This document shows, in pieces, positions 55,540 to 64,000 of a stretch of DNA of 64,000 nucleotides (the stretch's first letter is position 1; the number at the start of each line of letters is the position of its first letter). The stretch covers positions 1-64,000 of the forward strand of contig NZ_CANSMR010000003.1 in the NCBI RefSeq assembly GCF_947648125.1, in the 5' to 3' direction. This DNA is from an uncultured Bradyrhizobium sp. Its GTDB lineage: Bacteria > Pseudomonadota > Alphaproteobacteria > Rhizobiales > Xanthobacteraceae. Both the position numbers and the translations under genes were made by a program. Below the pieces are notes generated by a model. It had not been told where the DNA came from. It searched no databases and saw only the letters and a program-made list of their open reading frames with translations.

Positions 55540-56996
55540 TGACGAGCCAGTTCATGAAGGGCCTGTTGGCCACCAGCATGATCGCGCTGTCGACGTCGGC
55601 GTTTGCCGGGCAGGCGCCGGGCGCCGTGTCCTCACCCGACATCCCGATCAGCCATCATGACCGCGTCTACGCCGCCGAGCAGTTCTCCAACACGGTGTCG
55701 GTCACCGATCCCGTCGACAACAAGCTCATCGGCGTGATCCGGCTCGGCGACCCGCAGCCCGGCAATTTCAGCCCGCTCTACAAGGGACAGGTATTGGTGC
55801 ACGGCATGGGCTATTCGCCCGACCACCACACCCTCGCCATCGTCTCGATCGGCTCGAATTCGGTGACCTTCATCGACACGGCAACCAACGCGGTCAAGCA
55901 TGTCACCTATGTCGGGCGTTCGCCGCACGAGGCGTTCTTCACGCCCGACGGCAAGGAGGTCTGGGTCACCGTGCGCGGCGAGAACTACATCTCGGTGATC
56001 GACGCGCAGAGCTTCAAGGAAACGATGCGGATCGAGGTGCCGGCGGGACCTGGCATGCAGATCTTCTCGCCCGACGGCAAGTACGGCTACATCTGCTCCT
56101 CGTTCAATCCGGAGACCGACGTGGTCTCGGTGGCCGACCATCAGATCGTCGCCAAGGTGAAGCAGGAAAGCCCGTTCTGCCCCAACATCGCGGCGACGCC
56201 GGACGGCGAGCAGGTGTGGTTCACGCTGAAGGATGTCGGCAGGACGCAGGTCTTCAACGCCAAGCCGCCGTTCAACCTGATCAAGACGATCAACACCGGC
56301 CCGATTACCAACCACGTCAACTTCGCGAAGACGGCCAAGGGGACCTTCGCCTATGTGACCATCGGCGGCACCAACGAGGTCAAGGTGTTTCGCACCGACG
56401 ACTTCTCCGAGGTCGCGACCATTCCCGTCGGCAATCTGCCGCATGGCATCTGGCCGTCCGGCGACGGCACCCGGGTCTATGTCGGCCTGGAAAATGCCGA
56501 TGCCCTGGCCGCGATCGACACCGCGACCAACAAGGTGATTGCCAACATCCCGATCGGCCAGGCGCCGCAGGCTATCGCCTACGTGCCGAACGCCGCGCCG
56601 AACCCTGACGACCGCCAGAACCTGCAGGCGCTTGGCGTCGCCGGCCAGGCTGCCCACCTCGCGCTCGCGGCGAAGAAGGACGCCAAGAGCGACAAGCCGC
56701 CGACCAGCGTCTCGCTGTTCGATCAGGGCCTGATCCAGGTGGTGCAGGCATCGGTCACCGGGCTCGAACCCAAGCAGCACTACGTGCTAGGATTGGCCGA
56801 ACATGCTGACGGGACCGGATCGGTGGAGCCTCTGGCAGCCTTCATGACCAATCCCGCCGGCTCTGCGATCGTCAACGCTGCCGGTCCGATCCGCCAGCTC
56901 GTGCAGAGCGCGGCCAAGACGGAGCGACGCTATCTCGTCATCGCATCAGGCGAACCGGCGAAACTCGGTGCGGTCATCCAGGTGCAAACGCCATGA
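55539..56996 (+). CDS. Secreted YncE-like beta-propeller protein
   Basis: A 485-residue exported protein: signal to about residue 24 (STSAFAG), then repeated strands of the YVTN/YncE type (FSNTVSVTDPVDNKLIGVI, VTFIDTATNAVKHVTYVG, DALAAIDTATNKVIANI) building a seven-bladed propeller to about residue 345. The last 130 residues form a separate beta-rich domain (LFDQGLIQVVQASVTGLEP...). The ATG overlaps the DUF305 stop (TGATG), and its own stop overlaps the sigma factor start (ATGA). Confidence 0.88.
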   Translation: MTSQFMKGLLATSMIALSTSAFAGQAPGAVSSPDIPISHHDRVYAAEQFSNTVSVTDPVDNKLIGVIRLGDPQPGNFSPLYKGQVLVHGMGYSPDHHTLAIVSIGSNSVTFIDTATNAVKHVTYVGRSPHEAFFTPDGKEVWVTVRGENYISVIDAQSFKETMRIEVPAGPGMQIFSPDGKYGYICSSFNPETDVVSVADHQIVAKVKQESPFCPNIAATPDGEQVWFTLKDVGRTQVFNAKPPFNLIKTINTGPITNHVNFAKTAKGTFAYVTIGGTNEVKVFRTDDFSEVATIPVGNLPHGIWPSGDGTRVYVGLENADALAAIDTATNKVIANIPIGQAPQAIAYVPNAAPNPDDRQNLQALGVAGQAAHLALAAKKDAKSDKPPTSVSLFDQGLIQVVQASVTGLEPKQHYVLGLAEHADGTGSVEPLAAFMTNPAGSAIVNAAGPIRQLVQSAAKTERRYLVIASGEPAKLGAVIQVQTP

Positions 56997-57520
56997 ACGA
57001 CATGCTGCGCCTGGTCGAACCGCTGATACCCGCCTTGCGGCGGTATGCGCGGGCTCTCGTCCGCGATCACGCGGCGGCCGACGACCTGGTGCAGGACTGC
57101 CTGGAACGCGCCGTCATTCATTGGGAGCAGCGGCGGTCGGACAATCCGCGGCCGTGGCTGTTCGCCATCTTGCACAACCTCGCCATCAACCAGTTTCGCC
57201 GCGCAACGACGCGCGGCGTCCATGTCGCGATCGACGAAACCAACGAGGATGCATTCGGCCAGGACGCAGAGCAGGAGCACAAGGTGACGTACCGCGACGT
57301 CATGGCGAAGCTCGCAAGGCTTCCGCATGACCAGCGCGCCGTCCTGCTGCTCGTCGGCGTCGAGGACCTGTCCTATGCCGATGCCGCGAAGGTGCTCGGT
57401 GTGCCGATCGGTACGGTGATGTCGCGCCTGGCGCGCGCCCGCGAGCGGCTCCATCAAGAGTTGGAGGGCACTGCCGGCCAACTGGACAACAATGTTGTGC
57501 AATTGCGGAACAAGACATGA
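56993..57520 (+). CDS. ECF-type RNA polymerase sigma factor
   Basis: A 175-residue two-domain sigma factor. Region 2 reads VRDHAAADDLVQDCLERAV...RPWLFAILHNLAINQFRR, and region 4 reads LSYADAAKVLGVPIGTVMSRLARARERL. It overlaps the propeller gene and the anti-sigma gene by four bases each. Coupling to secreted DUF305 and propeller proteins suggests that the sigma factor drives its own operon in response to an envelope or metal stress (inference). Confidence 0.93.
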   Translation: MNDMLRLVEPLIPALRRYARALVRDHAAADDLVQDCLERAVIHWEQRRSDNPRPWLFAILHNLAINQFRRATTRGVHVAIDETNEDAFGQDAEQEHKVTYRDVMAKLARLPHDQRAVLLLVGVEDLSYADAAKVLGVPIGTVMSRLARARERLHQELEGTAGQLDNNVVQLRNKT

Positions 57521-58281
57521 GCAATCGACCCATTACCGAAGACGATCTGCATGCCTATGTGGATCGCGCACTCGAGCCGGAACGCGAGGCCGAAGTCGCG
57601 GCCTATCTGGAAAAGCATCCGGACGTCGCCAAACGCATCACCGCCTACTCCGATGAGCGTAACCTGCTGCGATCGGCATTGCTGCCGATTGCCGAGGAAC
57701 CGCTGCCGCCGCAGCTCAACCTCGCCAGGATGATCGAGCGCCCGCGCCGCCGCCCCTCATCATTGCGCTGGGCCATCGCAGCGATGCTGATGCTCTCGAT
57801 CGGCGGCCTCGGCGGATGGGTGATCCGCGGCGCGACATCGGCGCCGGCCGGCGGGCTTGCGGCGCTGGCCGAAGAAGCAAGCGATTCCTACAAGGTCTAC
57901 GCCTCGGACCACACCCGGCCGGTCGAGTTGCGCGACAGCGCCGAGCTTGTGCAATGGGTCTCCAACCGGCTGCGTCAGCCGGTCAAGCTGCCGGATCTGA
58001 GCAAGTCGGGATATCGCTTGATGGGCGGACGGGTGGTGCCGACCGCTCACGGTCCGGCGGCGATGTTCATGTACGACGACGATCACGGCGAGCGGCTTGT
58101 GGTCCTCACCCGTCCGATGACGTCGGATCAGAACGCACCGATGGCCGCGCATTCGGGCGGCGACGTCGCGGGTGTCTCCTGGGCGGACGGCGGCACGGGC
58201 TATAGCCTCGTCGGGCCGCGCGGGGTCGATTCACTGCGGCCGCTTGCCAACGAAATCCGCAAGCAGGCCCAGACGATCTAG
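57517..58281 (+). CDS. Transmembrane anti-sigma factor
   Basis: A 254-residue protein. The cytosolic N-terminus (ITEDDLHAYVDRALEPEREAEVAAYLEKHPD) is the anti-sigma helix bundle. A single membrane segment follows at about residues 87-104 (LRWAIAAMLMLSIGGLGGWVI), then a periplasmic domain of about 150 residues. The HxxxCxxC zinc motif of the ZAS group is absent, so sensing probably occurs in the periplasmic part. The stop overlaps the convergent MFS stop by three bases. Confidence 0.9.
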   Translation: MSNRPITEDDLHAYVDRALEPEREAEVAAYLEKHPDVAKRITAYSDERNLLRSALLPIAEEPLPPQLNLARMIERPRRRPSSLRWAIAAMLMLSIGGLGGWVIRGATSAPAGGLAALAEEASDSYKVYASDHTRPVELRDSAELVQWVSNRLRQPVKLPDLSKSGYRLMGGRVVPTAHGPAAMFMYDDDHGERLVVLTRPMTSDQNAPMAAHSGGDVAGVSWADGGTGYSLVGPRGVDSLRPLANEIRKQAQTI

Positions 58282-59531
58282 ACAGCAGCAGCCCTGGTAT
58301 AGATCAGGAACAGCACAACGCCGATCACCAGCGCACCTGCGATGAACAGCAGCACCGCGGGCAGGCCGAACAGCGCCGCGACGCCCGCGGTGCTCGATTG
58401 CAGCAGCGCAGCGCCGAGGAAGAACGCGAGATTGACCGACGACAACGCCTTGCCGGTGTCCTTAGCGGCGACGAGCTGCCGCGTCATGCCGTAGATCAGC
58501 GGCTGCGCCGACGTCGCAAGCCCGATCAGGATCAGCAGGACCAGGTCATATCGCGTCGGCATCACGGCAACGCCGAACAGGTTCGAGACCGGGAAATGCG
58601 GCGCGCCGGCGGCCATCAGCACCAGCAGCAGCGCGGCGACGGCATGGGTCGACGCCACCATGGTGCGGCGATGCCCGAACTTGCGATCGATGGCGCCGAT
58701 GCAGGCCGGGCCGATGATCATCGCCAGCGTGAACAGGCCGAGCAGATTGCCGGCTTCGATGCGGCTCAGCCCCTTCACATCCATCAGCCACGGCCCGCCC
58801 CACAGGCCGCGCAGCACCAGCGATGCGCCGAGCGATACCAGCGACAGCGCGATCAGTCCGCGCAGGCCGCGCGACAGGCCGAGCCGCAGCACCTCGGCCA
58901 TCTGCTGCAAGGGTGAGGAATCATCGGCATGCGCCGCCGGCTGCCGCGGCACCAGCGCGAACACCGCGATCAGCACGACAATGCCGAAGCCGGCCGAGCC
59001 CCAGAAGCCGGCGCGCCAGCCGAACTGATCGACCACGAAGGCCAGCGGGCTGGCCGACAGCAGCATGCCGACATTGCCGATCGAGAGGATCAGGCCGGAC
59101 CACAGGCCGAACTTCGCCGCCGACATCTGCTTGGCCGCCAGCGTCATCGGGCACATCAGCATGCCCGAGGTGGCGATGCCGAGCATCAGTTGCCCGAGCA
59201 CGAAGCTCGCGGGCCCCGTAGCGAGCGCCGAAACCACCGTCCCGACCACGGTACCTCCGAGCAGGCTCAGCGACACCGGCCGCACGCCAAAGCGGTCCAT
59301 CGCGGCGCCGACCGGGATTTGCGAAGCGGCAAAGGAGAAATGATAGATCGCGGTGAGGCTCGCCAGCGCCTGCGGCGAGGTGCCGAAATCTCGCGCCATC
59401 AGATCGAGGCTGATCGCGGGGATCGTGCGCAGCAGCGTCGACAGCATGTGGCCAGAGGCCAATGCCAGAAGTGCAAGGACCAGGGCGCGGAACCCGATCC
59501 CCGCTGCTTCCTTCGTCACCACGCCGTCCAT
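58278..59531 (-). CDS. MFS transporter
   Basis: A 417-residue permease with about 12 hydrophobic segments and the MFS loop motif GAAMDRFGVRPV near residue 78, repeated as GAIDRKFGHRRT near 268. ATG 59531 follows GGGAAAGGG. The substrate is unknown. It could export a product of the adjacent CmcJ-like gene on the same strand, but a repeat lies between them. Confidence 0.88.
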   Translation of the reverse strand: MDGVVTKEAAGIGFRALVLALLALASGHMLSTLLRTIPAISLDLMARDFGTSPQALASLTAIYHFSFAASQIPVGAAMDRFGVRPVSLSLLGGTVVGTVVSALATGPASFVLGQLMLGIATSGMLMCPMTLAAKQMSAAKFGLWSGLILSIGNVGMLLSASPLAFVVDQFGWRAGFWGSAGFGIVVLIAVFALVPRQPAAHADDSSPLQQMAEVLRLGLSRGLRGLIALSLVSLGASLVLRGLWGGPWLMDVKGLSRIEAGNLLGLFTLAMIIGPACIGAIDRKFGHRRTMVASTHAVAALLLVLMAAGAPHFPVSNLFGVAVMPTRYDLVLLILIGLATSAQPLIYGMTRQLVAAKDTGKALSSVNLAFFLGAALLQSSTAGVAALFGLPAVLLFIAGALVIGVVLFLIYTRAAAV

Positions 59532-59627
59532 GAATCGCCCTTTCCCCGAGCAGTTGGGGGACGGGCGTAACATCATTGGGATAGGGGTGCCAAGTTTGAG
59601 AGCAAAGCCCTGTCGCGGGCCAAATCT

Positions 59628-59714
59628 CGTCATCGCCGGGCTTGTCCCGGCGATCCACGTCTTCTTCGAGGAGCCCCAAAGTCGTGGATGCCCGGGACAA
59701 GCCCGGGCATGACG
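59628..59714. repeat. Inverted repeat with CGTCATCGCCGGGCTTGTCC arms
   Basis: The arm at 59628-59659 pairs with 59683-59714 (CCCGGGACAAGCCCGGGCATGACG end), with CCACG/CGTGG inside. It lies between two minus-strand genes. Confidence 0.8.
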
Positions 59715-59740
59715 AACTCGTGGAAGAGTCGTCGTGACTG

Positions 59741-60586
59741 CTACTGCTTGTGAAACACCAGCGTGCGCAGCTCGATGCTCTCGCGCGGCGCGGCGTCCGC
59801 AGGCGTGGTCGGATCGACGAAGGCGGTATGCGGTCCAAACCGCGTCCGGCCGTCGGTCGCCGAGTCGTAGCATTTCAGCAGGATCGCCTCGTCCGGCGTC
59901 ATCTCGGGAATGTAGAACCAGCGATGATTCGGATTGTACTTCACCGAATAGGTCTCGCCGCTGCGGTTCGGGTAGATCAGGTCGGAGGCGATCAGATCCT
60001 CCGGGGCAACCGTGGTGCCGTCGGCCATCGCGAGCGGTGAATCGCGCAAGGGACCGCGGATCGGGCGCCAAAGATTGATCACCTGGACGCGACCCTTGAC
60101 GAGTTGCTCGGCCTCGTCAGGCAAATGCTCAAACACACGGTTGTGGCCGGAGACGGCAGTCTGGTCGACATGGACGCGGGTCGCGGGCTGGCGCGGTCCG
60201 CCGCCGCGGATATCAGCTGCGCCCTCGACGCGCTTGCGCACGGTGTGATCGAAGATGAAGACACGGTCCGCCTTCAGCGTCGCTTTCAGGAAGGCTTCGA
60301 CGGCCGGGTAGTAGACCTTGCGGACTTCGTTGTCGTCGTAATAGTCCTTCACGATAGTCGGATGCTTGACCAGCGCAAAGCCCTCGCGATCGAGCGAGAA
60401 GCTGTCGGCGATCAGGCGCCCATCGAAGATCGGGACATTGTGCGCTTCGGGCAGTGCGGTGGATTTGGGCTCGCCGGGCGGCGGATCGAAAGCATAAGTC
60501 CGGGGCTTGCCCGGCGTCGGCGCGAGATAATTCAGTTCAGCGGTCACAAACGGCAGCGACTCGATACGAGTTTGTTGAAGGCCCAC
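59741..60586 (-). CDS. CmcJ/NvfI-family non-haem iron oxidoreductase-like protein
   Basis: A 281-residue soluble protein resembling the CmcJ/NvfI (AsaB) family. A likely iron site is H139-x-D141 in RVHVDQT with H253 in GPHTAFVDP. Other family blocks are QVINLWRPIRGPLRDSPLA near 168, KYNPNHRWFYIPEMTPDEAILLKCYDS near 216-242 and ESIELRTLVFHK at the end. Members act in secondary metabolism as hydroxylases, endoperoxidases or dehydrogenases. No biosynthetic cluster surrounds this copy, so its substrate is unknown. Confidence 0.85.
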   Translation of the reverse strand: MGLQQTRIESLPFVTAELNYLAPTPGKPRTYAFDPPPGEPKSTALPEAHNVPIFDGRLIADSFSLDREGFALVKHPTIVKDYYDDNEVRKVYYPAVEAFLKATLKADRVFIFDHTVRKRVEGAADIRGGGPRQPATRVHVDQTAVSGHNRVFEHLPDEAEQLVKGRVQVINLWRPIRGPLRDSPLAMADGTTVAPEDLIASDLIYPNRSGETYSVKYNPNHRWFYIPEMTPDEAILLKCYDSATDGRTRFGPHTAFVDPTTPADAAPRESIELRTLVFHKQ

Positions 60587-60788
60587 GGTGATCTCCCGGA
60601 CTCGATTGTTCGTGTGTTTGATCTTGGCGGTGCAGGAGAGCGCGGCAAGGGTGCGGCGAAAATAGCAACGTTGCGGTTTTGGAAGGCGCCTCGCGGGGAA
60701 AATCCTTGCTGGAGGTAGGCGCGCCGACGAATAGATGTTTTGGCGATCACGGATTCGTTAGCGGTGCGGCAACGCCACGCTTCCTTCG

Positions 60789-60904
60789 CCTCTCCCGCTT
60801 GCGGGGGAGGCCGACGCGCGTAGCGCGTCGGGTGGGGGCTCTCTCCGCGGTATGACTCGTGGAGAGAGCCCCCACCCCACCCCTCCCCCGCAAGCGGGAG
60901 AGGG
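60789..60904. repeat. Mosaic palindrome, CTCTCCC family, copy 7
   Basis: Outer arms CCTCTCCCGCTTGCGGGGGAGG (60789-60810) and CCTCCCCCGCAAGCGGGAGAGG (to 60903), almost identical to those at 50934. The middle contains GACGCGCGTAGCGCGTC and GGTGGGGGCTCTCTCC with its complement. The gap 60587-60937 holds no gene. Confidence 0.88.
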
Positions 60905-60937
60905 AGCCCACTGCCGATGCGGCGCTTGTCCGCCTAG

Positions 60938-61879
60938 CTAAAGCCCCGCACCCTTCTCGACTGCCGCTCCAAACGACCGGTCGACGACATCGGCGGCGTT
61001 GATCTTCTGCCGGATCAGGCCCCAGCGGTCGTAGAGGTCGATGGTCTTCTGCTCGTCGGCCACCACGCTGTCGTCGATCGGCGCGATGCGGATCTTGGCG
61101 CGCGTCAGCCAGTTCAGCGGCACCGCGGGCGGGATGTTCATCAGCCTGCCCCACGTCGCGGCATAACCTTCGACATTGTTCTGCGACCATGCGCGCGCGG
61201 CCGCGAGGCGACGCACGAAATCCTCGAGCTCGGCACGCTTGTCCTTGATCGCGTCCGGCGTCGCGACCTGAAAGCCGAGGCCGGGCGTGATGCCGTCGGC
61301 CGTGATGACGCGGCGCGCCTTGAACAGTACCTCTTCCTGGCTGACATAAGGCTCCCAGGTCGACCAGGCATCGACAGCGCCTTGCGTGTACGCGACCTTG
61401 GCATCCGACGGTGCCAGGAACACGATCTGCACGTCGCTCGCCTGCCACCCCTTGGATTCCAGCGCGGCCAGGATCAGCTGATGGCCGATCGAGCCGCGGC
61501 CGGTTGCGATCTTCTTGCCGCGCAGATCGTCGAAGCTCTTGATCGGGGAATTTTCCGGCACCACGACCGCGAGCCCGTCGCGCGACTGCCGCACGGCCGC
61601 GATCGCCTTGACCGGGATCCTGGCGGCGGCCGCGAACGTGAACGGCGCGTCACCGACGAGACCAGTGTCGATCGCGCCGGCTCCAAGCGCCTCCAGCAGC
61701 GGCGCCGCGGCGGCGAACTCCTTCCACTCGATCCTGTAGGGAACGTCCTTGAGCACGCCGGCCGCTTCCATCACGGCCTGCGAATTGCCCTTCTGGTCGC
61801 CGACGCGCAGCGTTGACTGCGCGAAGGCCGGTTCGATGGCGGCGAGCGCGAGCGCCGCCGCAACAATGAGACGGATCAT
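60938..61879 (-). CDS. Aliphatic sulfonate-type ABC substrate-binding protein (SsuA-like)
   Basis: A 313-residue periplasmic binding protein with a Sec signal (cleavage after AFAQ near 21) and the SsuA/NMT1-like body (LRVGDQKGNSQAVMEAAGVL, GAIDTGLVGDAPFTFAAAA near 70, SPIKSFDDLRGKKIATGRGS near 111). It would capture alkanesulfonates or similar organosulfur compounds. Its ATG overlaps the upstream flavin monooxygenase stop (ATGA). No permease or ATPase follows; any would lie outside the window or elsewhere. Confidence 0.9.
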   Translation of the reverse strand: MIRLIVAAALALAAIEPAFAQSTLRVGDQKGNSQAVMEAAGVLKDVPYRIEWKEFAAAAPLLEALGAGAIDTGLVGDAPFTFAAAARIPVKAIAAVRQSRDGLAVVVPENSPIKSFDDLRGKKIATGRGSIGHQLILAALESKGWQASDVQIVFLAPSDAKVAYTQGAVDAWSTWEPYVSQEEVLFKARRVITADGITPGLGFQVATPDAIKDKRAELEDFVRRLAAARAWSQNNVEGYAATWGRLMNIPPAVPLNWLTRAKIRIAPIDDSVVADEQKTIDLYDRWGLIRQKINAADVVDRSFGAAVEKGAGL

Positions 61880-62970
61880 TCGGCGGCGATCCCCCGCTGC
61901 TGGTCGCGCGCTTCGATCAGCTTGCGGGTCAGCGGGATCAGCTCGCGGCCATAGTCGATGGCATCGACCAGCGGATCGAAGCCGCGGATCAGGAAATGGC
62001 TGACGCCGAGATCGTAGTAATCGGCGAACACTTCGGCGACCTGCTCGGGCGTACCGACCAGCGCGGTGGTGTTACTGTTGGCGCCGGTGAGCTTGGCGAT
62101 CTCGGTCCACAGCCGCTTGTCGATCCGCGTGCCCTGATCCGCCAGCGCCAGCAGCCGCTTGGCGCCGTCGGTCGCGTGATTGGGGCGGCGGTAGCCGGTC
62201 TGATCCTGCAACGCGGTGGCGCGCTCGAGGATATGCTCCGCCTTCGCCCACGCCTTCTCCTCCGTGTCGGCCAGGATCGGCCGCACCGAGAGGCTGAAGC
62301 GCGGCGTCGGGCGGCCGTGCTTGGCCGCGGCGGCGCGCACCCGCGCCGTGACGTCACGCACCTGCGCGTAGGATTCACCCCACAGCGCGAACGTATCGGC
62401 GTGCTTGCCCGCGACCTCGACCGCGGCATCCGAGCCGCCGCCGACGAAGGTATAGATGCCGCCCTTCTGCAACGGCTTCACTTGCGAGAAGCCGTTCTCG
62501 ACGTTGTAATACTTGCCGCTGTAGTTGAACGGCTTCTCGCTGGTCCATTCCAGCCGTACCACGTCGAGGAATTCGCTGGTGCGGGCGTAGCGCTCGTCCT
62601 TGTCGTCGAGCGTGTTGCCGTCCTGGCGCAGCTCGATGGCGTTGCCGCCGGTGATGACGTGAAGCGAGACGCGGCCGCCATAGAACTGATCCAGCGTCGC
62701 AAGCTGCCGCGCCAGCAGCGTCGGCGCGGTGAAGCCCGGGCGCTGCGCGATCATCACCTTGAGCTGCTTGGTGATGGTCAGGACATGCTGCGCGACCTGC
62801 AATGCGTCCGGCGTGGTCGAGTGGAACGCCAGCAGCGCGCGATCGAAGCCGGCCAGCTCATGGGCCTTGGCGACGGTCTCGATATAGGGCGGGTCGAGCA
62901 CCGGGCCGGAGCGGACGATGGTCTCGGAGGCATTGTTGTTGGTGATGAAGCCGATGAACTCGACCGGCAT
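61876..62970 (-). CDS. FMN-dependent alkanesulfonate-type monooxygenase (LLM class, SsuD-like)
   Basis: A 364-residue flavin enzyme of the bacterial luciferase-like class. SsuD-type features are VEFIGFITNN at the start, FDRALLAFHSTTPDALQVAQHV near 45, RPGFTAPTLLARQLATLDQFYGGRVSLHVITGGN near 78, and VGTPEQVAEVFADYYDLGVSHFLIRGFDP. It would cleave a carbon-sulfur bond with reduced FMN and oxygen. ATG 62970 is preferred over TTG 62979, since GGAG sits 10 bases upstream of the former. Confidence 0.9.
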   Translation of the reverse strand: MPVEFIGFITNNNASETIVRSGPVLDPPYIETVAKAHELAGFDRALLAFHSTTPDALQVAQHVLTITKQLKVMIAQRPGFTAPTLLARQLATLDQFYGGRVSLHVITGGNAIELRQDGNTLDDKDERYARTSEFLDVVRLEWTSEKPFNYSGKYYNVENGFSQVKPLQKGGIYTFVGGGSDAAVEVAGKHADTFALWGESYAQVRDVTARVRAAAAKHGRPTPRFSLSVRPILADTEEKAWAKAEHILERATALQDQTGYRRPNHATDGAKRLLALADQGTRIDKRLWTEIAKLTGANSNTTALVGTPEQVAEVFADYYDLGVSHFLIRGFDPLVDAIDYGRELIPLTRKLIEARDQQRGIAAE

Positions 62971-63003
62971 GACTGACAACTCCGTTGTTGTTGGCTGTTG
63001 TTT

Positions 63004-64000
63004 TCAGACGCCCAGCGCGAAGCGTCCGGCGGAGACACGGGTGGCATCGTCTTGCGGGGTATGCACGCGGCCGCACAGCACGTCGCGGTAATGCCGCTCC
63101 AGCGGATTGGTTCGCGACAGGCCGTGATTGCTGGTCAGCGACAAGGCATCCTCCACCACTGCTGCGGCGTTATTGGTCACCGTCAGCTTGATGATGTTAG
63201 ACTCGATCGCGGACAGCGGGAAGCCGTTATCGAAATCGGCGGCGAAGCTGTCGATCAGGCGGGCATTGACGGCGAGCCGCGCTTCGATCCCGCCAACGAC
63301 CTCCTGCATGCGCGGCAGCGTCGCCAGCGGCGCGCCGAGATTGGCGGGCACCCGCTCCTTCAGGAATTTGACCAGCCAGTCGCGGGCCGCGCGGGCGATG
63401 CCGTCATAGATCGCGGCGACGAAGATCGCATGCACGGTCGCCTGGGTGACGTCAGGAACCTTCCAGTCGTCGGGCCTGCGGACGTCGATCTCATAGTCCA
63501 GCGGAAACACCACGTCGTCGAAGATCACGGTGTGGCTGCCGCTGGCGCGCAGGCCGAGATGATCCCAGGTCTCTTCGATCCGCGTTCCCGGCAGACCGGC
63601 CGGAACCAGAAACAAGCCGACACGGGTCTCCAGCTCGTCGGTTTTCGCCCAGACCGAATACCATTTCAGGATCGGCGCGCCGGTCGAATAGATCTTGCGG
63701 CCGGTCAGCCGCCATCCGGTCTCGGTGCGGCGCGCCGTGGTCGCCGGCAGGCCGCCGCGCGCGGGCGAGCCGAGTTCGGGCTCGACGCGCAATGCGTTGA
63801 TCAGCGCCACGCCCTCGACCGTCTCCTTCGCGAGCTTGCGCGAAAGACGTGCAGGCCAGCGCGCGCTGCGCGCCATCACCAGATGCTGGATGTAATGCAT
63901 CGACAGTACCAGCGCGGTCGACGGATCGGCCTTGCCGATGATGCCGAGTACGCGGATGGCATCGCGCGCGCCCGCCCCGCCTCCGCCGAGCGCCACGGGC
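63004..64000 (-). CDS. Acyl-CoA dehydrogenase-like monooxygenase (DszC/SfnB type), 5' end missing
   Basis: The coding frame runs off the right edge, so the N-terminus is not in the window; at least 332 residues are seen. The visible part has LSMHYIQHLVMARSARW, LTGRKIYSTGAPILKWYSVWAKTDE, HLGLRASGSHTVIFDDVVFP and the C-terminal SLTSNHGLSRTNPLERHYRDVLCGRVHTPQDD. This pattern is shared with FMN-dependent DszC and SfnB proteins of sulfur-acquisition operons rather than true acyl-CoA dehydrogenases. It is 33 bases upstream of the SsuD-like gene. Confidence 0.85.
   Translation of the reverse strand, partial: PVALGGGGAGARDAIRVLGIIGKADPSTALVLSMHYIQHLVMARSARWPARLSRKLAKETVEGVALINALRVEPELGSPARGGLPATTARRTETGWRLTGRKIYSTGAPILKWYSVWAKTDELETRVGLFLVPAGLPGTRIEETWDHLGLRASGSHTVIFDDVVFPLDYEIDVRRPDDWKVPDVTQATVHAIFVAAIYDGIARAARDWLVKFLKERVPANLGAPLATLPRMQEVVGGIEARLAVNARLIDSFAADFDNGFPLSAIESNIIKLTVTNNAAAVVEDALSLTSNHGLSRTNPLERHYRDVLCGRVHTPQDDATRVSAGRFALGV

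Overview
The window comes from a high-G+C alphaproteobacterium. Protein sequences, the dense intergenic palindromes and the Azorhizobium-like nicotinate genes point to the Bradyrhizobium/Rhodopseudomonas group (inference; no rRNA or housekeeping marker is present). It reads as chromosomal catabolic and accessory DNA. No phage, transposase, CRISPR array or intact RNA gene was seen.

Layout. 307-4544: a DHA2-type MFS exporter, then a two-subunit Tat-exported molybdenum hydroxylase. 4601-7875: a compact sox operon (soxF-X-Y-Z-A) without soxB or soxCD nearby. 7962-26757: a nicotinate island. It holds ferredoxin-NADP reductase, enamidase, a methanethiol oxidase pair, and a long minus-strand operon (6-hydroxynicotinate reductase, UPF0280, DUF1185, branched-chain-type ABC transporter, MarR regulator). 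Divergent from that operon are the nicotinate dehydrogenase genes nicA and nicB, followed by pncB. 26803-28882: O-acetylhomoserine sulfhydrylase and an alpha/beta hydrolase. 29248-36431: a small secreted protein, an HtrA-like protease, a GMC oxidoreductase with its small partner, and a divergent P450/Baeyer-Villiger monooxygenase pair. 36660-47953: a minus-strand operon of a tandem CoA-transferase, a peptide-type ABC transporter and a single-chain acyl-CoA carboxylase, divergent from an enolase-superfamily gene. 49583-54782: an ABC binding protein and hydantoinase A/B. 55048-58281: a translationally coupled DUF305, beta-propeller, ECF sigma and anti-sigma operon. 58278-64000: an MFS transporter, a CmcJ/NvfI-like oxidoreductase and the end of an organosulfur (ssu/sfn-like) operon.

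How they work together. The clearest system is nicotinate breakdown. NicAB would hydroxylate nicotinate to 6-hydroxynicotinate, the reductase would give 1,4,5,6-tetrahydro-6-oxonicotinate, and enamidase would open the ring. This is the reductive route known from Eubacterium barkeri and, biochemically, from Azorhizobium, combined here with an aerobic cytochrome-linked first enzyme. Palindromes with a GTATAC core lie in both divergent promoter regions and tie the units into one probable regulon; the only regulator gene in the cluster is the terminal marR. Two genes of unknown role (UPF0280 and DUF1185) are locked into the operon. A second theme is reduced sulfur: sox genes, methanethiol oxidase, sulfhydrylase and the organosulfur operon.

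Most gaps are filled by large inverted repeats of a few recurring families. One such repeat appears to have become the N-terminal coding sequence of the UPF0280 gene.
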